From Chlorocebus sabaeus (taxonomy: Eukaryota; Chordata; Mammalia; Primates; Cercopithecidae): a DNA stretch of 64,000 nucleotides. Made by a program: the position numbers and the translations under genes. A model generated the notes under the pieces. The model had not been told where the DNA came from, ran no database searches, and worked only from the letters and a program-made list of their open reading frames with translations. Shown here piece after piece: positions 10,809 through 24,000 of the stretch (its first letter is position 1; each line of letters begins with the position of its first letter). The stretch covers positions 60,693,435 to 60,757,434 of the forward strand of contig NC_132904.1 in NCBI RefSeq assembly GCF_047675955.1, written 5' to 3'.

Positions 10809-13800
10809 GTAACTGCTCTGTGTTCTGTTAATTCATCTCACAGAGTTACATCTTTCCCTTCAAGAAGCCTTTCGCTAAGGCTGTTCTTGTGGAATTGGCA
10901 AAGGGATATTTGGAAGCTCATAGAAGGCTATGGTGAAAAAGGAAATATCTTCCATTCAAAACTGGAAAGAAGCCTTCTGAGAAACTGCTCTGTGTTCTGT
11001 TAATTCATCTCACAGAGTTACATCTTTACCTTCAACAAGCCTTTCGCTAAGGCTGTTCTTGTGGAAATGGCAAAGGGATATTTGGAAGCCCATAGAAGGC
11101 TACGGTGAAAAAGGAAATATCTTGCGTTCAAAACTGGAAAGAAGCTTTCTGAGAAACTGCTCTGTGTTCTGTTAATTCATCTCACAGAGTTACATCTTTC
11201 CCTTCAAGAAGCCTTTCGCTAAGGCTGTTCTTGTGGAATTGGCAAAGGGATATTTGGAAGCCCATAGCGGGCTATGGTGAAAAAGGAAATATCTTCCGTT
11301 CAAAACTGGAAAGGAGCGTTCTGAGAAACTGCTCTGTGTTCTGTTAATTCATCTCACAGAGTTACATGTTTCCCTTCAAGAAGCCTTTCGCTAAGGCTGT
11401 TCTTGTGGAATTGGCGAAGGGATATTTGGAAGCCCATAGAGGGCTATGGTGAAAAAGGAAATATCTTCCGTTCAAAACTGGAAAGAAGCGTTCTGAGAAA
11501 CTGCTCTGTGTTCTGTTAATTCATCTCACAGAGTTACATCTTTCCCTTCAAGAAGCCTTTCGCTAAGTCTGTTCTTGTGGCATTGGCAAAGGGATATTTG
11601 GAAGCCCATAAAGGGCTATGGTGAAAAAGGAAATATCTTCCGTTTAAAACTGGAAAGAAGCCTTCTGAGAAACTGCTCTGTGTTCTGTTAATTCATCTCA
11701 CAGAGTTACATCTTTACCTTGAACAAGCCTTTCGCTAAGGCTGTTCTTGTGGAATTGGCAAAGGGATATTTGGAAGCCCATGGAGGTCTATGGTGAAAAA
11801 GGAAATATCTTCCGTTCAAAACTGGAAAGAAGCTTTCTGAGAAACTGCTCTGTGTTCTGTTAATTCATCTCACAGAGTTACATCTTTCCCTTCAAGAAGC
11901 CTTTCGCTAAGGCTGTTCTTGTGGAATTTGCAAAGTGATATTTGGAAGCCCATAGAGGGCTATGGTGAAAAAGGAAATATCTTCTGTTCAAAACTGGAAA
12001 GAAGCCTTCTTAGAAACTGCTCTGTGTTCTGTTAATTCATCTCACAGAGTTACATCTTTCCCTTCAAGAAGCCTTTCGCTAAGGCTGTTCTTGTGGCATT
12101 GGCAAAGGGATATTTAAAGCCCATAGAGGGCTATGGTGAAAAAGGAAATATCTTCCGTTCAAAACTGGAAAGAAGCTTTTTGAGAAACTGCTCTGTGTTC
12201 TGTTAGTTCATCTCACAGAGTTACATCTTTCCCTTCAAGAAGCCTTTCGCTAAGGCTGTTCTTCTGTAATTGGCAAAGGGATATTTGGAAGCCCATAGAG
12301 GGCGATGTTGAAAAAGGAAATATCTTCCGTTCAAAACTGGAAAGAAGCTTTCTGAGAAACTGCTCTGTGTTCTGTTAATTCATCTCACAGAGTTACATCT
12401 TTCCCTTCAAGAAGCCTTTCGCTAAGACTGTTCTTGTGGAATTGGCAAAGGGATATTTGGAAGCCCATAGAAGGCTATGGTGAAAAAGGAAATATCTTCC
12501 GTTCAAAACTGGAAAGAAGCCTTCGAGAAACTGCTCTGTGTTCTCTTAATTCACCTCACAGAGTTACATCTTTACCTTCAACAAGCCTTTCGCTAAGGCT
12601 GTTCTTGTGGAATTGGCAAAGGGATATATGGAAGCCCATGGAGGTCTATGGTGAAAAAGGAAATATCTTCCGTTCAAAACTGGAAAGAAGCTTTCTGAGA
12701 AACTGCTCTGTGTTCTGTTAATTCATCTCACAGAGTTACATCTTTCCTCTCAAGAAGCCTTTGGCTGAGGCTGTTCTTGTGGAATTGGCAAAGGGATATT
12801 TGGAAGCCCATAGAGGTCTATGGTGAAAAAGGAAATATCTTCCGTTGAAAACTGGAAAGAAGCTTTCTGAGAAACTGCTCTGTGTTCTGTTAATTCATCT
12901 CACAGAGTTACATCTTTCCCTTCAATTTCCCTTTGACTAAGGCTGTTCTTGTGGAATTGGCAACGGGATATTTGGAAGCCCATGGAGGGCTATGGTGAAA
13001 AAGGAGATATCTTCCGTTCAAAACTGGAAAGAAACTTTCTGAGAAACTGCTCTGTGTTCTGTTAATTCATCTCACAGAGTTACATCTTTCCCTTCAAGAA
13101 GCCTTTCGCTAAGGCTGTTCTTGTGGAATTGGCAAAGGGATATTTGGAAGCCCATAGAGGGCTATGGTGAAAAAGGAAATATCTTCCGTTCAAAACTGGA
13201 AAGAAGCGTTCTGAGAAACTGCTCTGTGTTCTGTTAATTCATCTCACAGAGTTACATCTTTCCCTTCAGGAAGCCTTTCGATAAGGCTGTTCTTGTGGAA
13301 TTGGCAAAGGGATATTTGGAAGCCCATAGAGGGCTATAGTGAAAAAGGAAATATCTTCTGTTCAAAACTGGAAAGAAGCTTTCTGAGTAACTGCTCTGTG
13401 TTCTGTTAATTCATCTCACAGGGTTACATCTTTCCCTTCAAGAAGCCTTTCGCTAAGGCTGTTCTTGTGGAATTGGCAAAGGGATATTTGGAAGCCCATA
13501 GAAGGCTATGGTGAAAAAGGAAATATCTTCCGTTCAAAACTGGAAAGAAACCTTCTGAGAAACTGCTCTGTGTTCTGTTAATTCATCTCACAGAGTAACA
13601 TCTTTACCTTCAACAAGTCTTTCGCTAAGGCTGTTCTTGTGGAATTGGCAAAGGGATATTTGGAAGCCCATAGAAGGCTACGGTGAAAAAGGAAATATCT
13701 TCCGTTCAAAACTGGATAGAAGCTTTCTGAGAAACTGCTCTGTGTTCTGTTAATTCATCTCACAGAGTTACATCTTTCCCTTCAAGAAGCCTTCGCTAAG

Positions 13801-14514
13801 GCTGTTATTGTGGAATTGGCAAAGGGATATTTGGAAGCCCATAGAGGGCTATGGTGAAAAAGGAAATATCTTCCGTTCAAAACTGGAAAGAAGCGTTCTG
13901 AGAAACTGCTCTGTGTTCTGTTAATTCATCTCACAGAGTTACATCTTTCCCTTCAAGAAGCCTTTTGCTAAGGCTGTTCTTTTGGCATTGGCAAAGGGAT
14001 ATTTGGAAGCCCATAGAGGGCTATGGTGAAAAAGGAAATACCTTCCGTTCAAAACTGGAAAGAACCTTTCTGAGAAACTGCTCTGTGTTCTGTTAATTCT
14101 GCTCACAGAGTTACATCTTTCCCTTCAAGAATCCTTTTGATAAGGCTGTTCTTGTGGAATTGGCAAAGGGATATTTTGAAGCCCATAGAGGGCTATAGTG
14201 AAAAACGAAATATCTTCTGTTCAAAACTGGAAAGAAGCTTTCTGAGTAACTGCTCTGTGTTCTGTTAATTCATCTCACAGAGTTACATCTTTCCCTTCAA
14301 GAAGCCTTTCGCTAAGGCTGTTCTTGTGGAATTGGCAAAGGGATATTTGGAAGCCCATAGAAGGCTATGGTGAAAAAGGAAATATCTTCCGTTCCAAACT
14401 GGAAAGAAGCCTTCTGAGAAACTGCTCTGTGTTCCGTTAATTCATCTCACAGAATTACATCTTTACCTTCAACAAGCCTTTCGCTAAGGCTGTTCTTGTG
14501 TAATTGCAAAGGGA
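10809..14514 (+). repeat. Junction block J1, template for later blocks
   Basis: The order of variants here is repeated at 27583-30690 (J2) and again at about 41181-44100 (J3). Examples are 'gaagctcatagaagg' (10912 and about 27589), 'catagcgggctatgg' (11263 and 27939), 'cgtttaaaactgg' (11641 and 28661), 'cctctcaagaagcctttgg' (about 12746 and 28908), and 'cttcaatttccctttgac' (12925 and 29087). The J1 to J2 spacing runs 16,676, then 17,020, then 16,162, then 15,991 bp. These are steps of +2, -5 and -1 monomers, so whole monomers were gained or lost between copies. Confidence 0.78.
12925..12937 (+). other. Clustered-substitution variant 'atttccctttgac', first of six
   Basis: The usual 'agaagcctttcgc' reads 'atttccctttgac', with six changed bases in 11 positions and no length change. 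The same variant sits at 16877, 23411, 29087, 38545 and 42501. All six monomers also read 'ggcaacggga' instead of 'ggcaaaggga' about 45 bp downstream and 'cccatggagg' after that. The preceding monomer carries 'cctctcaagaagcc', 'ggctgagg' and 'cgttgaaaactgg'. The positions agree with the block spacings given elsewhere (6,534, 15,134 and 13,414 bp), so all six descend from one event. Confidence 0.85.
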
Positions 14515-17500
14515 TATTTGGAAGCCCGTGGAGGTCTACGGTGAAAAAGGAAATATCTTCCGTTCAAAACTGGAAAGAAGCTTTCTGAGAAACTGCTCTG
14601 TGTTCTGTGAATTCATCTCACAGAGTTACATCTTTCCTCTCAAGGAGCCTTTGGCTAAGGCTGTTCTTGTGGAATTGGCAAAGGGATATTTGGAAGCCCA
14701 TAGAAGGCTATGGTGAAAAAGGAAATATCTTCCGTTCAAAACTGGAAAGAAGGTTTCCGAGAAACTGCTCTGTGTTCTCTTAATTTATCTCACAGAGTTA
14801 CATCTTTCCCTTCAAGAAGCCTTTCGATAACGCTGTTCTTGTGGAATTGGCAAAGGGATATTTGGAAGCCCATAGAGGGCTATGGGGAAAAAGGAAATAT
14901 CTTCCGTTCAAAACTGGAAGGAAGCGTTCTGAGAAACTGCTCTGTGTTCTGTTAATTCATCTCACAGAGTTACATCTTTCCCTTCAAGAAGCCTTTCGCT
15001 AAGACTGTTCTTGTGGCATTGCCAAAGGGATATTTGGAAGCCCTTAGAGGTCTATGGTGAAAAAGGAAATATCTTCCGTTCAAAACTGGAAAGAAGCTTT
15101 CTGAGAAACTGCTCTGTGTTCTGTTAGTTCATCTCACAGAGTTACATCTTTCCCTTCAAGAAGCCTTTCGCTAAGGCTGTTCTTGTGGAATTGGCAAAGG
15201 GATATTTGGAAGCACATAGAGGTCTATCGTGAAAAAGAAAATATCTTACGCTCAAAACTGGAAAGAAGGTTTCTGAGAAACGGCTCTGTGTTCTCTTAAT
15301 TTATCTCACAGAGTTACATCTTTCCCTTCAAGAAGCCTTTCGCTAAGGCTGTTCTTGTGGAATTGGCAAAGGGATATTTGGAAGCCCATAGAAGGCTACG
15401 CTGAAAAAGGAAATATCTTCAGTTCAAAACTGGAAAGAAGCCTTCTGAGAAACTGCTCTGTGTTCTGTTAATTCATCTCACAGACTTACATCTTTACCTT
15501 CAACAAGCCTTTCGATAAGGCTGTTCTTGTGGAATTGGCAAAGGGATATTTGGAAGCCCATAGAAGGCTACGGTGAAAAAGGAAATATCTTCCGTTCAAA
15601 ACTGGAAAGAAGCTTTCTGAGAAACTGCTCTGTGTTCTGTTAATTCATCTCACAGAGTTACATCTTTCCCTTCAAGAAGCCTTTCGCTAAGGCTGTTCTT
15701 GTGGAATTTGCAAAGTGATATTTGGAAGCCCATAGAGGGCTATGGTGAAAAAGGAAATATCTTCTGTTCAAAACTGGAAAGAAGCCTTCTGAGAAACTGC
15801 TCTGTGTTCTGTTAATTCATCTCACAGAGTTACATCTTTCCCTTCAAGAAGCCTTTCGCTAAGGCTGTTCTTGTGGCATTGGCAAAGGGATATTTAAAGC
15901 CCATAGAGGGCTATGGTGAAAAAGGAAATATCTTCCGTTCAAAACTGGAAAGAAGCTTTTTGAGAAACTGCTCTGTGTTCTGTTAGTTCATCTCACAGAG
16001 TTACATCTTTCCCTTCAAGAAGCCTTTCGCTAAGGCTGTTCTTGTGGAATTGGCCTAGGGATATTTGGAAGCCCATAGAGGGCTATGGTGAAAAAGGAAA
16101 TATCTTCTGTTCAAAACTGGAAAGAAGCTTTCTGAGAAGCTTCTCTGTGTTCTGTTAATTCATCTCACAGAGTTACATCTTTCCCTTCAAGAAGCGTTTC
16201 GCTAAGGCTGTTCTTGTGGAATTGGCAAAGGGATATTTGGAAGCCCATAGAGGGCGATGTTGAAAAAGGAAATATCTTCCGTTCAAAACTGGAAAGAAGC
16301 TTTCTGAGAAACTGCTCTGTGTTCTGTTAATTCATCTCACAGAGTTACATCTTTCCCTTCAAGAAGCCTTTCGCTAAGACTGTTCCTGTGGAATTGGCAA
16401 AGGGATATTTGGAAGCCCATAGAAGGCTATGGTGAAAAAGGAAATATCTTCCGTTCAAAACTGGAAAGAAGCCTTCGAGAAACTGCTCTGTGTTCTCTTA
16501 ATTCATCTCACAGAGTTACATCTTTACCTTCAACAAGCCTTTCGCTAAGGCTGTTCTTGTGGAATTGGCAAAGGGATATTTGGAAGCCCATGGAGGTCTA
16601 TAGTGAAAAAGGAAATATCTTCCGTTCAAAACTGGAAAGAAGCTTTCTGAGAAACTGCTCTGTGTTCTGTTAATTCATCTCACAGAGTTACATCTTTCCT
16701 CTCAAGAAGCCTTTGGCTGAGGCTGTTCTTGTGGAATTGGCAAAGGGATATTTGGAAGCCCATAGAGGTCTATGGTGAAAAATGAAATATCTTCCGTTGA
16801 AAACTGGAAAGAAGCTTTCTGAGAAACTGCTCTGTGTTCTGTTAATTCATCTCACAGAGTTACATCTTTCCCTTCAATTTCCCTTTGACTAAGGCTGTTC
16901 TTGTGGAATTGGCAACGGGATATTTGGAAGCCCATGGAGGGCTATGGTGAAAAAGGAAATATCTTCCGTTCAAAACAGGAAAGAAACTTTCTGAGAAACT
17001 GCTCTGTGTTCTGTTAATTCATCTCACAAAGTTACATCTTTCCCTTCAAGAAGCCTTTCGCTAAGGCTGTTCTTGGGGAATTGGCAAAGGGATATTTGGA
17101 AGCCCATAGAGGGCTATGGTGAAAAAGGAAATATCTTCCGTTCAAAACTGGAAAGAAGCGTTCTGAGAAACTGCTCTGTGTTCTGTTAATTCATCTCACA
17201 GAGTTACATCTTTCCCTTCAGGAAGCCTTTCGATAAGGCTGTTCTTGTGGAATTGGCAAAGGGATATTTGGAAGCACATAGAGGGCTATGGTGAAAAAGG
17301 AAATATCTTCCGTTCAAAACTGGAAAGAAGCGTTCTGAGAAACTGCTCTGTGTTCTGTTAATTCATCTCACAGAGTTACATCTTTCCCTTCAAGAAGCCT
17401 TTCGCTAAGGCTGTTCTTTTGGCATTGGCAAAGGGATATTTGGAAGCCCATAGATGGCTATGGTGAAAAAGGAAATACCTTCCGTTCAAAACTGGAAAGA

Positions 17501-18540
17501 AGCTTTCTGAGAAACTGCTCTGTGTTCTGTTAATTCTGCTCACAGAGTTACATCTTTCCCTTCAAGAAGCCTTTCGCTAAGGCTGTTCTTGCGGAATTGG
17601 CAAAGGGATATTTGGAAGCCCAAAGAGAGCTATAGTGAAAAAGGAAATATCTTCTGTTCAAAACTGGAAAGAAGCTTTCTGAGAAACTGCTCTGTGTTCT
17701 GTTAATTCATCTCACAGGGTTACATCTTTCCCTTCAAGAAGCCTTTCTCTAAGGCTGTTCTTGTGGAATTGGCAAAGGGATATTTGGAAGCCCATAGAGG
17801 GCTTTGGTGAAAAAGGAAATATCTTACGGTCAAAACTTGAAAGAAGCTTTCTGAGAAACTGCTCTGTGTTCTCTTAATTTATCTCACAGAGTTACATCTT
17901 TCCCTTCAAGAAGCCTTTCGCTAAGGCTGTTCTTGTGGAATTGGCAAAGGGATATTTGGAAGCCCAAAGAGAGCTATAGTGAAAAAGGAAATATCTTCTG
18001 TTCAAAACTGGAAAGAAGCTTTCTGAGAAACTTCTCTGTGTTCTGTTAATTCATCTCACAGAGTTACATCTTTCCCTTCAAGAAGCCTTTCGCTAAGGCT
18101 GTTCTTGTGGAATAGGCGAAGGGATATTTGGAAGCCCATAGAGGGCTATGGTAAAAAAGGAAATATCTTCCGTTCAAAAATGGAAAGAAGCTTTCTGAGA
18201 AACTGCTCTGTGTTCTGTTAGTTCATCTCACAGAGTTACATCTTTCCCTTCAAGAAGCCTTTCGCTAAGGCTGTTCTTGTGGAATTGGCAAAGGGATATT
18301 TGGAAGCACATAGAGGGCTATCGTGAAAAAGGAAATATCTTACGGTCAAAACTGGAAAGAAGGTTTCTGAGAAACTGCTCTGTGTTCTCTTAATTTATCT
18401 CACAGAGTTACATCTTTCCCTTCAAGAAGCCTTTCAATAACGCTGTTCTTGTGGAATTGGCAAAGGGATATTTGGAAGCCCATAGAGGGCTATGGGGAAA
18501 AAGGAAATATCTTCCGTTCAAAACTGGAAGGAAGCGTTCT

Positions 18541-19500
18541 GAGAAACTGCTCTGTGTTCTGTTAATTCATCTCACAGAGGTACATCTTTCCCTTCAAGAA
18601 GCCTTTCGCTAAGACTGTTCTTGTGGCATGGCCAAAGGGATATTTGGAAGCCCATAGAGGTCTATGGTGAAAAAGGAAATATCTTCCGTTCAAAACTGGA
18701 AAGAAGCTTTCTGAGAAACTGCTCTGTGTTCTGTTAGTTCATCTCACAGAGTTACATCTTTATCTTCAAGAAGCCTTTCGCTAAGGCTGTTCTTGTGGAA
18801 TTGGCAAAGGGATATTTGGAAGCACATAGAGGTCTATCGTGAAAAAGGAAATATCTTACGGTCAAAACTGGAAAGAAGGTTTCTGAGAAACGGCTCTGTG
18901 TTCTCTTAATTTATCTCACAGAGTTACATCTTTCCCTTCAAGAAGCCTTTCGATAAGGTTGTTCTTGTGGAATTGGCAAAGGGATATTTGGAAGCCCATA
19001 GAGGTCTATGGTGAAAAAGGAAATATCTTCCGTTCAAAACTGGAAAGAAGCTTTCTGAGAAACTGCTCTGTGTTCTGTTAGTTCATCTCACAGAGTTACA
19101 TCTTTCCCTTCAAGAAGCCTTTCGCTAAGGCTGTTCTTGTGGAATTGGCAAAGGGATATTTGGAAGCACATAGAGGTCTATCGTGAAAAAGGAAATATCT
19201 TACGCTCAAAACTGGAAAGAAGGTTTCTGAGAAACGGCTCTGTGTTCTCTTAATTTATCTCACAGAGTTACATCTTTCCCTTCAAGCAGCCTTTCGCTAA
19301 GGCTGTTCTTGTGGAATTGGCAAAGGGATATTTGGAAGCCCATAGAAGGCTACGCTGAAAAAGGAAATATCTTCAGTTCAAAACTGGAAAGAAGCCTTCT
19401 GAGAAAGTGCTCTGTGTTCTGTTAATTCATCTCACAGACTTACATCTTTACCTTCAACAAGCCTTTCGATAAGGCTGTTCTTGTGGAATTGGCAAAGGGA
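18541..19500 (+). repeat. Nested 9-monomer repeat, first copy in 38-mer copy 1
   Basis: This segment matches 20089-21048 at a spacing of 1,548 bp, exactly 9 x 172. Shared markers are 'cacagaggtacatc' (18573 and 20121), 'gtggcatggccaaagg', 'catctttatcttc', 'gagaaacggctctg' and 'gagaaagtgctctg'. Differences are 'caagcagcc' here against 'caagaagcc' at about 20835, and 'aaaaaggaaat' here against 'aaaaacgaaat' at about 20219. The same pair recurs in 38-mer copy 2 at 25075-26034 and from 26623, including the 'aacgaaat' change. The 9-mer duplication therefore came before the 38-mer duplication. Confidence 0.85.
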
Positions 19501-20088
19501 TATTTGGAAGCTCATAGAAGGCTATGGTGAAAAAGGAAATATCTTCCATTCAAAACTGGAAAGAAGCCTTCTGAGAAACTGCTCTGTGTTCTGTTAATTC
19601 ATCTCACAGAGTTACATCTTTACCTTCAACAAGCCTTTCGCTAAGGCTGTTCTTGTGGAAATGGCAAAGGGATATTTGGAAGCCCATAGAAGGCTACGGT
19701 GAAAAAGGAAATATCTTCCGTTCAAAACTGGAAAGAAGCTTTCTGAGAAACTGCTCTGTGTTCTGTTAATTCATCTCACAGAGTTACATCTTTCCCTACA
19801 AGAAGCCTTTCGCTAAGGCTGTTCTTGTGGCATTGGCAAAGGGATATTTGGAAGCCCATAGAGGGCTATGCTGAAAAAGGAAATATCTTCCGTTCAAAAC
19901 TGGAAAGAAGCTTTCTGAGAAACTGCTCTGTGTTCTGTTAATTCTGCTCACAGAGTTACATCTTTCCCTTCAAGAAGCCTTTCGCTAAGGCTGTTCTTGC
20001 GGAATTGGCAAAGGGATATTTGGAAGCCCAAAGAGAGCTATAGTGAAAAAGGAAATATCTTCTGTTCAAAACTGGAAAGAAGCTTTCT

Positions 20089-21048
20089 GAGAAACTGCTC
20101 TGTGTTCTGTTAATTCATCTCACAGAGGTACATCTTTCCCTTCAAGAAGCCTTTCGCTAAGACTGTTCTTGTGGCATGGCCAAAGGGATATTTGGAAGCC
20201 CATAGAGGTCTATGGTGAAAAACGAAATATCTTCCGTTCAAAACTGGAAAGAAGCTTTCTGAGAAACTGCTCTGTGTTCTGTTAGTTCATCTCACAGAGT
20301 TACATCTTTATCTTCAAGAAGCCTTTCGCTAAGGCTGTTCTTGTGGAATTGGCAAAGGGATATTTGGAAGCACATAGAGGTCTATCGTGAAAAAGGAAAT
20401 ATCTTACGGTCAAAACTGGAAAGAAGGTTTCTGAGAAACGGCTCTGTGTTCTCTTAATTTATCTCACAGAGTTACATCTTTCCCTTCAAGAAGCCTTTCG
20501 ATAAGGTTGTTCTTGTGGAATTGGCAAAGGGATATTTGGAAGCCCATAGAGGTCTATGGTGAAAAAGGAAATATCTTCCGTTCAAAACTGGAAAGAAGCT
20601 TTCTGAGAAACTGCTCTGTGTTCTGTTAGTTCATCTCACAGAGTTACATCTTTCCCTTCAAGAAGCCTTTCGCTAAGGCTGTTCTTGTGGAATTGGCAAA
20701 GGGATATTTGGAAGCACATAGAGGTCTATCGTGAAAAAGGAAATATCTTACGCTCAAAACTGGAAAGAAGGTTTCTGAGAAACGGCTCTGTGTTCTCTTA
20801 ATTTATCTCACAGAGTTACATCTTTCCCTTCAAGAAGCCTTTCGCTAAGGCTGTTCTTGTGGAATTGGCAAAGGGATATTTGGAAGCCCATAGAAGGCTA
20901 CGCTGAAAAAGGAAATATCTTCAGTTCAAAACTGGAAAGAAGCCTTCTGAGAAAGTGCTCTGTGTTCTGTTAATTCATCTCACAGCCTTACATCTTTACC
21001 TTCAACAAGCCTTTCGATAAGGCTGTTCTTGTGGAATTGGCAAAGGGA
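20089..21048 (+). repeat. Nested 9-monomer repeat, second copy, truncated at the 38-mer joint
   Basis: This is the partner of 18541-19500. It is cut at about 21048, where the second 38-mer starts. It carries a private base, c at 20986 in 'cacagcctta', where the other copies read 'cacagactta'. Confidence 0.82.
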
Positions 21049-24000
21049 TATTTGGAAGCCCGTGGAGGTCTACGGTGAAAAAGGAAATATCTTCCGTTCA
21101 AAACTGGAAAGAAGCTTTCTGAGAAACTGCTCTGTGTTCTGTGAATTCATCTCACAGAGTTACATCTTTCCTCTCAAGGAGCCTTTGGCTAAGGCTGTTC
21201 TTGTGGAATTGGCAAAGGGATATTTGGAAGCCCATAGAAGGCTATGGTGAAAAAGGAAATATCTTCCGTTCAAAACTGGAAAGAAGGTTTCCGAGAAACT
21301 GCTCTGTGTTCTCTTAATTTATCTCACAGAGTTACATCTTTCCCTTCAAGAAGCCTTTCGATAACGCTGTTCTTGTGGAATTGGCAAAGGGATATTTGGA
21401 AGCCCATAGAGGGCTATGGGGAAAAAGGAAATATCTTCCGTTCAAAACTGGAAGGAAGCGTTCTGAGAAACTGCTCTGTGTTCTGTTAATTCATCTCACA
21501 GAGTTACATCTTTCCCTTCAAGAAGCCTTTCGCTAAGACTGTTCTTGTGGCATTGCCAAAGGGATATTTGGAAGCCCTTAGAGGTCTATGGTGAAAAAGG
21601 AAATATCTTCCGTTCAAAACTGGAAAGAAGCTTTCTGAGAAACTGCTCTGTGTTCTGTTAGTTCATCTCACAGAGTTACATCTTTCCCTTCAAGAAGCCT
21701 TTCGCTAAGGCTGTTCTTGTGGAATTGGCAAAGGGATATTTGGAAGCACATAGAGGTCTATCGTGAAAAAGAAAATATCTTACGCTCAAAACTGGAAAGA
21801 AGGTTTCTGAGAAACGGCTCTGTGTTCTCTTAATTTATCTCACAGAGTTACATCTTTCCCTTCAAGAAGCCTTTCGCTAAGGCTGTTCTTGTGGAATTGG
21901 CAAAGGGATATTTGGAAGCCCATAGAAGGCTACGCTGAAAAAGGAAATATCTTCAGTTCAAAACTGGAAAGAAGCCTTCTGAGAAACTGCTCTGTGTTCT
22001 GTTAATTCATCTCACAGACTTACATCTTTACCTTCAACAAGCCTTTCGATAAGGCTGTTCTTGTGGAATTGGCAAAGGGATATTTGGAAGCCCATAGAAG
22101 GCTACGGTGAAAAAGGAAATATCTTCCGTTCAAAACTGGAAAGAAGCTTTCTGAGAAACTGCTCTGTGTTCTGTTAATTCATCTCACAGAGTTACATCTT
22201 TCCCTTCAAGAAGCCTTTCGCTAAGGCTGTTCTTGTGGAATTTGCAAAGTGATATTTGGAAGCCCATAGAGGGCTATGGTGAAAAAGGAAATATCTTCTG
22301 TTCAAAACTGGAAAGAAGCCTTCTGAGAAACTGCTCTGTGTTCTGTTAATTCATCTCACAGAGTTACATCTTTCCCTTCAAGAAGCCTTTCGCTAAGGCT
22401 GTTCTTGTGGCATTGGCAAAGGGATATTTAAAGCCCATAGAGGGCTATGGTGAAAAAGGAAATATCTTCCGTTCAAAACTGGAAAGAAGCTTTTTGAGAA
22501 ACTGCTCTGTGTTCTGTTAGTTCATCTCACAGAGTTACATCTTTCCCTTCAAGAAGCCTTTCGCTAAGGCTGTTCTTGTGGAATTGGCCTAGGGATATTT
22601 GGAAGCCCATAGAGGGCTATGGTGAAAAAGGAAATATCTTCTGTTCAAAACTGGAAAGAAGCTTTCTGAGAAGCTTCTCTGTGTTCTGTTAATTCATCTC
22701 ACAGAGTTACATCTTTCCCTTCAAGAAGCGTTTCGCTAAGGCTGTTCTTGTGGAATTGGCAAAGGGATATTTGGAAGCCCATAGAGGGCGATGTTGAAAA
22801 AGGAAATATCTTCCGTTCAAAACTGGAAAGAAGCTTTCTGAGAAACTGCTCTGTGTTCTGTTAATTCATCTCACAGAGTTACATCTTTCCCTTCAAGAAG
22901 CCTTTCGCTAAGACTGTTCCTGTGGAATTGGCAAAGGGATATTTGGAAGCCCATAGAAGGCTATGGTGAAAAAGGAAATATCTTCCGTTCAAAACTGGAA
23001 AGAAGCCTTCGAGAAACTGCTCTGTGTTCTCTTAATTCATCTCACAGAGTTACATCTTTACCTTCAACAAGCCTTTCGCTAAGGCTGTTCTTGTGGAATT
23101 GGCAAAGGGATATTTGGAAGCCCATGGAGGTCTATAGTGAAAAAGGAAATATCTTCCGTTCAAAACTGGAAAGAAGCTTTCTGAGAAACTGCTCTGTGTT
23201 CTGTTAATTCATCTCACAGAGTTACATCTTTCCTCTCAAGAAGCCTTTGGCTGAGGCTGTTCTTGTGGAATTGGCAAAGGGATATTTGGAAGCCCATAGA
23301 GGTCTATGGTGAAAAATGAAATATCTTCCGTTGAAAACTGGAAAGAAGCTTTCTGAGAAACTGCTCTGTGTTCTGTTAATTCATCTCACAGAGTTACATC
23401 TTTCCCTTCAATTTCCCTTTGACTAAGGCTGTTCTTGTGGAATTGGCAACGGGATATTTGGAAGCCCATGGAGGGCTATGGTGAAAAAGGAAATATCTTC
23501 CGTTCAAAACAGGAAAGAAACTTTCTGAGAAACTGCTCTGTGTTCTGTTAATTCATCTCACAAAGTTACATCTTTCCCTTCAAGAAGCCTTTCGCTAAGG
23601 CTGTTCTTGGGGAATTGGCAAAGGGATATTTGGAAGCCCATAGAGGGCTATGGTGAAAAAGGAAATATCTTCCGTTCAAAACTGGAAAGAAGCGTTCTGA
23701 GAAACTGCTCTGTGTTCTGTTAATTCATCTCACAGAGTTACATCTTTCCCTTCAGGAAGCCTTTCGATAAGGCTGTTCTTGTGGAATTGGCAAAGGGATA
23801 TTTGGAAGCACATAGAGGGCTATGGTGAAAAAGGAAATATCTTCCGTTCAAAACTGGAAAGAAGCGTTCTGAGAAACTGCTCTGTGTTCTGTTAATTCAT
23901 CTCACAGAGTTACATCTTTCCCTTCAAGAAGCCTTTCGCTAAGGCTGTTCTTTTGGCATTGGCAAAGGGATATTTGGAAGCCCATAGATGGCTATGGTGA

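Larger units (their letters stand above)
14515..21048 (+). repeat. 38-monomer higher-order unit, copy 1 (6,534 bp)
   Basis: Every diagnostic variant here recurs exactly 6,534 bp to the right, which is 38 x 172 less 2 bp. Checked pairs include 'cccgtggagg' (14525 and 21059), 'cccttagagg' (about 15041 and 21575), 'ggcctaggg' (about 16053 and 22587), 'cttcaataacgctg' (about 18433 and 24967), 'caagcagcc' (about 19284 and 25818) and 'ccctacaagaagcc' (about 19793 and 26327). The one certain mismatch I noticed is at 20986 (c) against 27520 (a). The left edge is set by loss of agreement upstream: 'gtgtaattgcaaagg' at about 14500 faces 'gtggaattggcaaagg' at about 21031. The exact breakpoint is uncertain by tens of bases because the flanks are near-identical repeats. 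Confidence 0.9.

Noticed and set aside
12956..12972. 'ttggcaacggga' as a CENP-B box
   Set aside because: It lacks the essential TTCG half and the essential A, and it lies outside the A/B-box position of the monomer.
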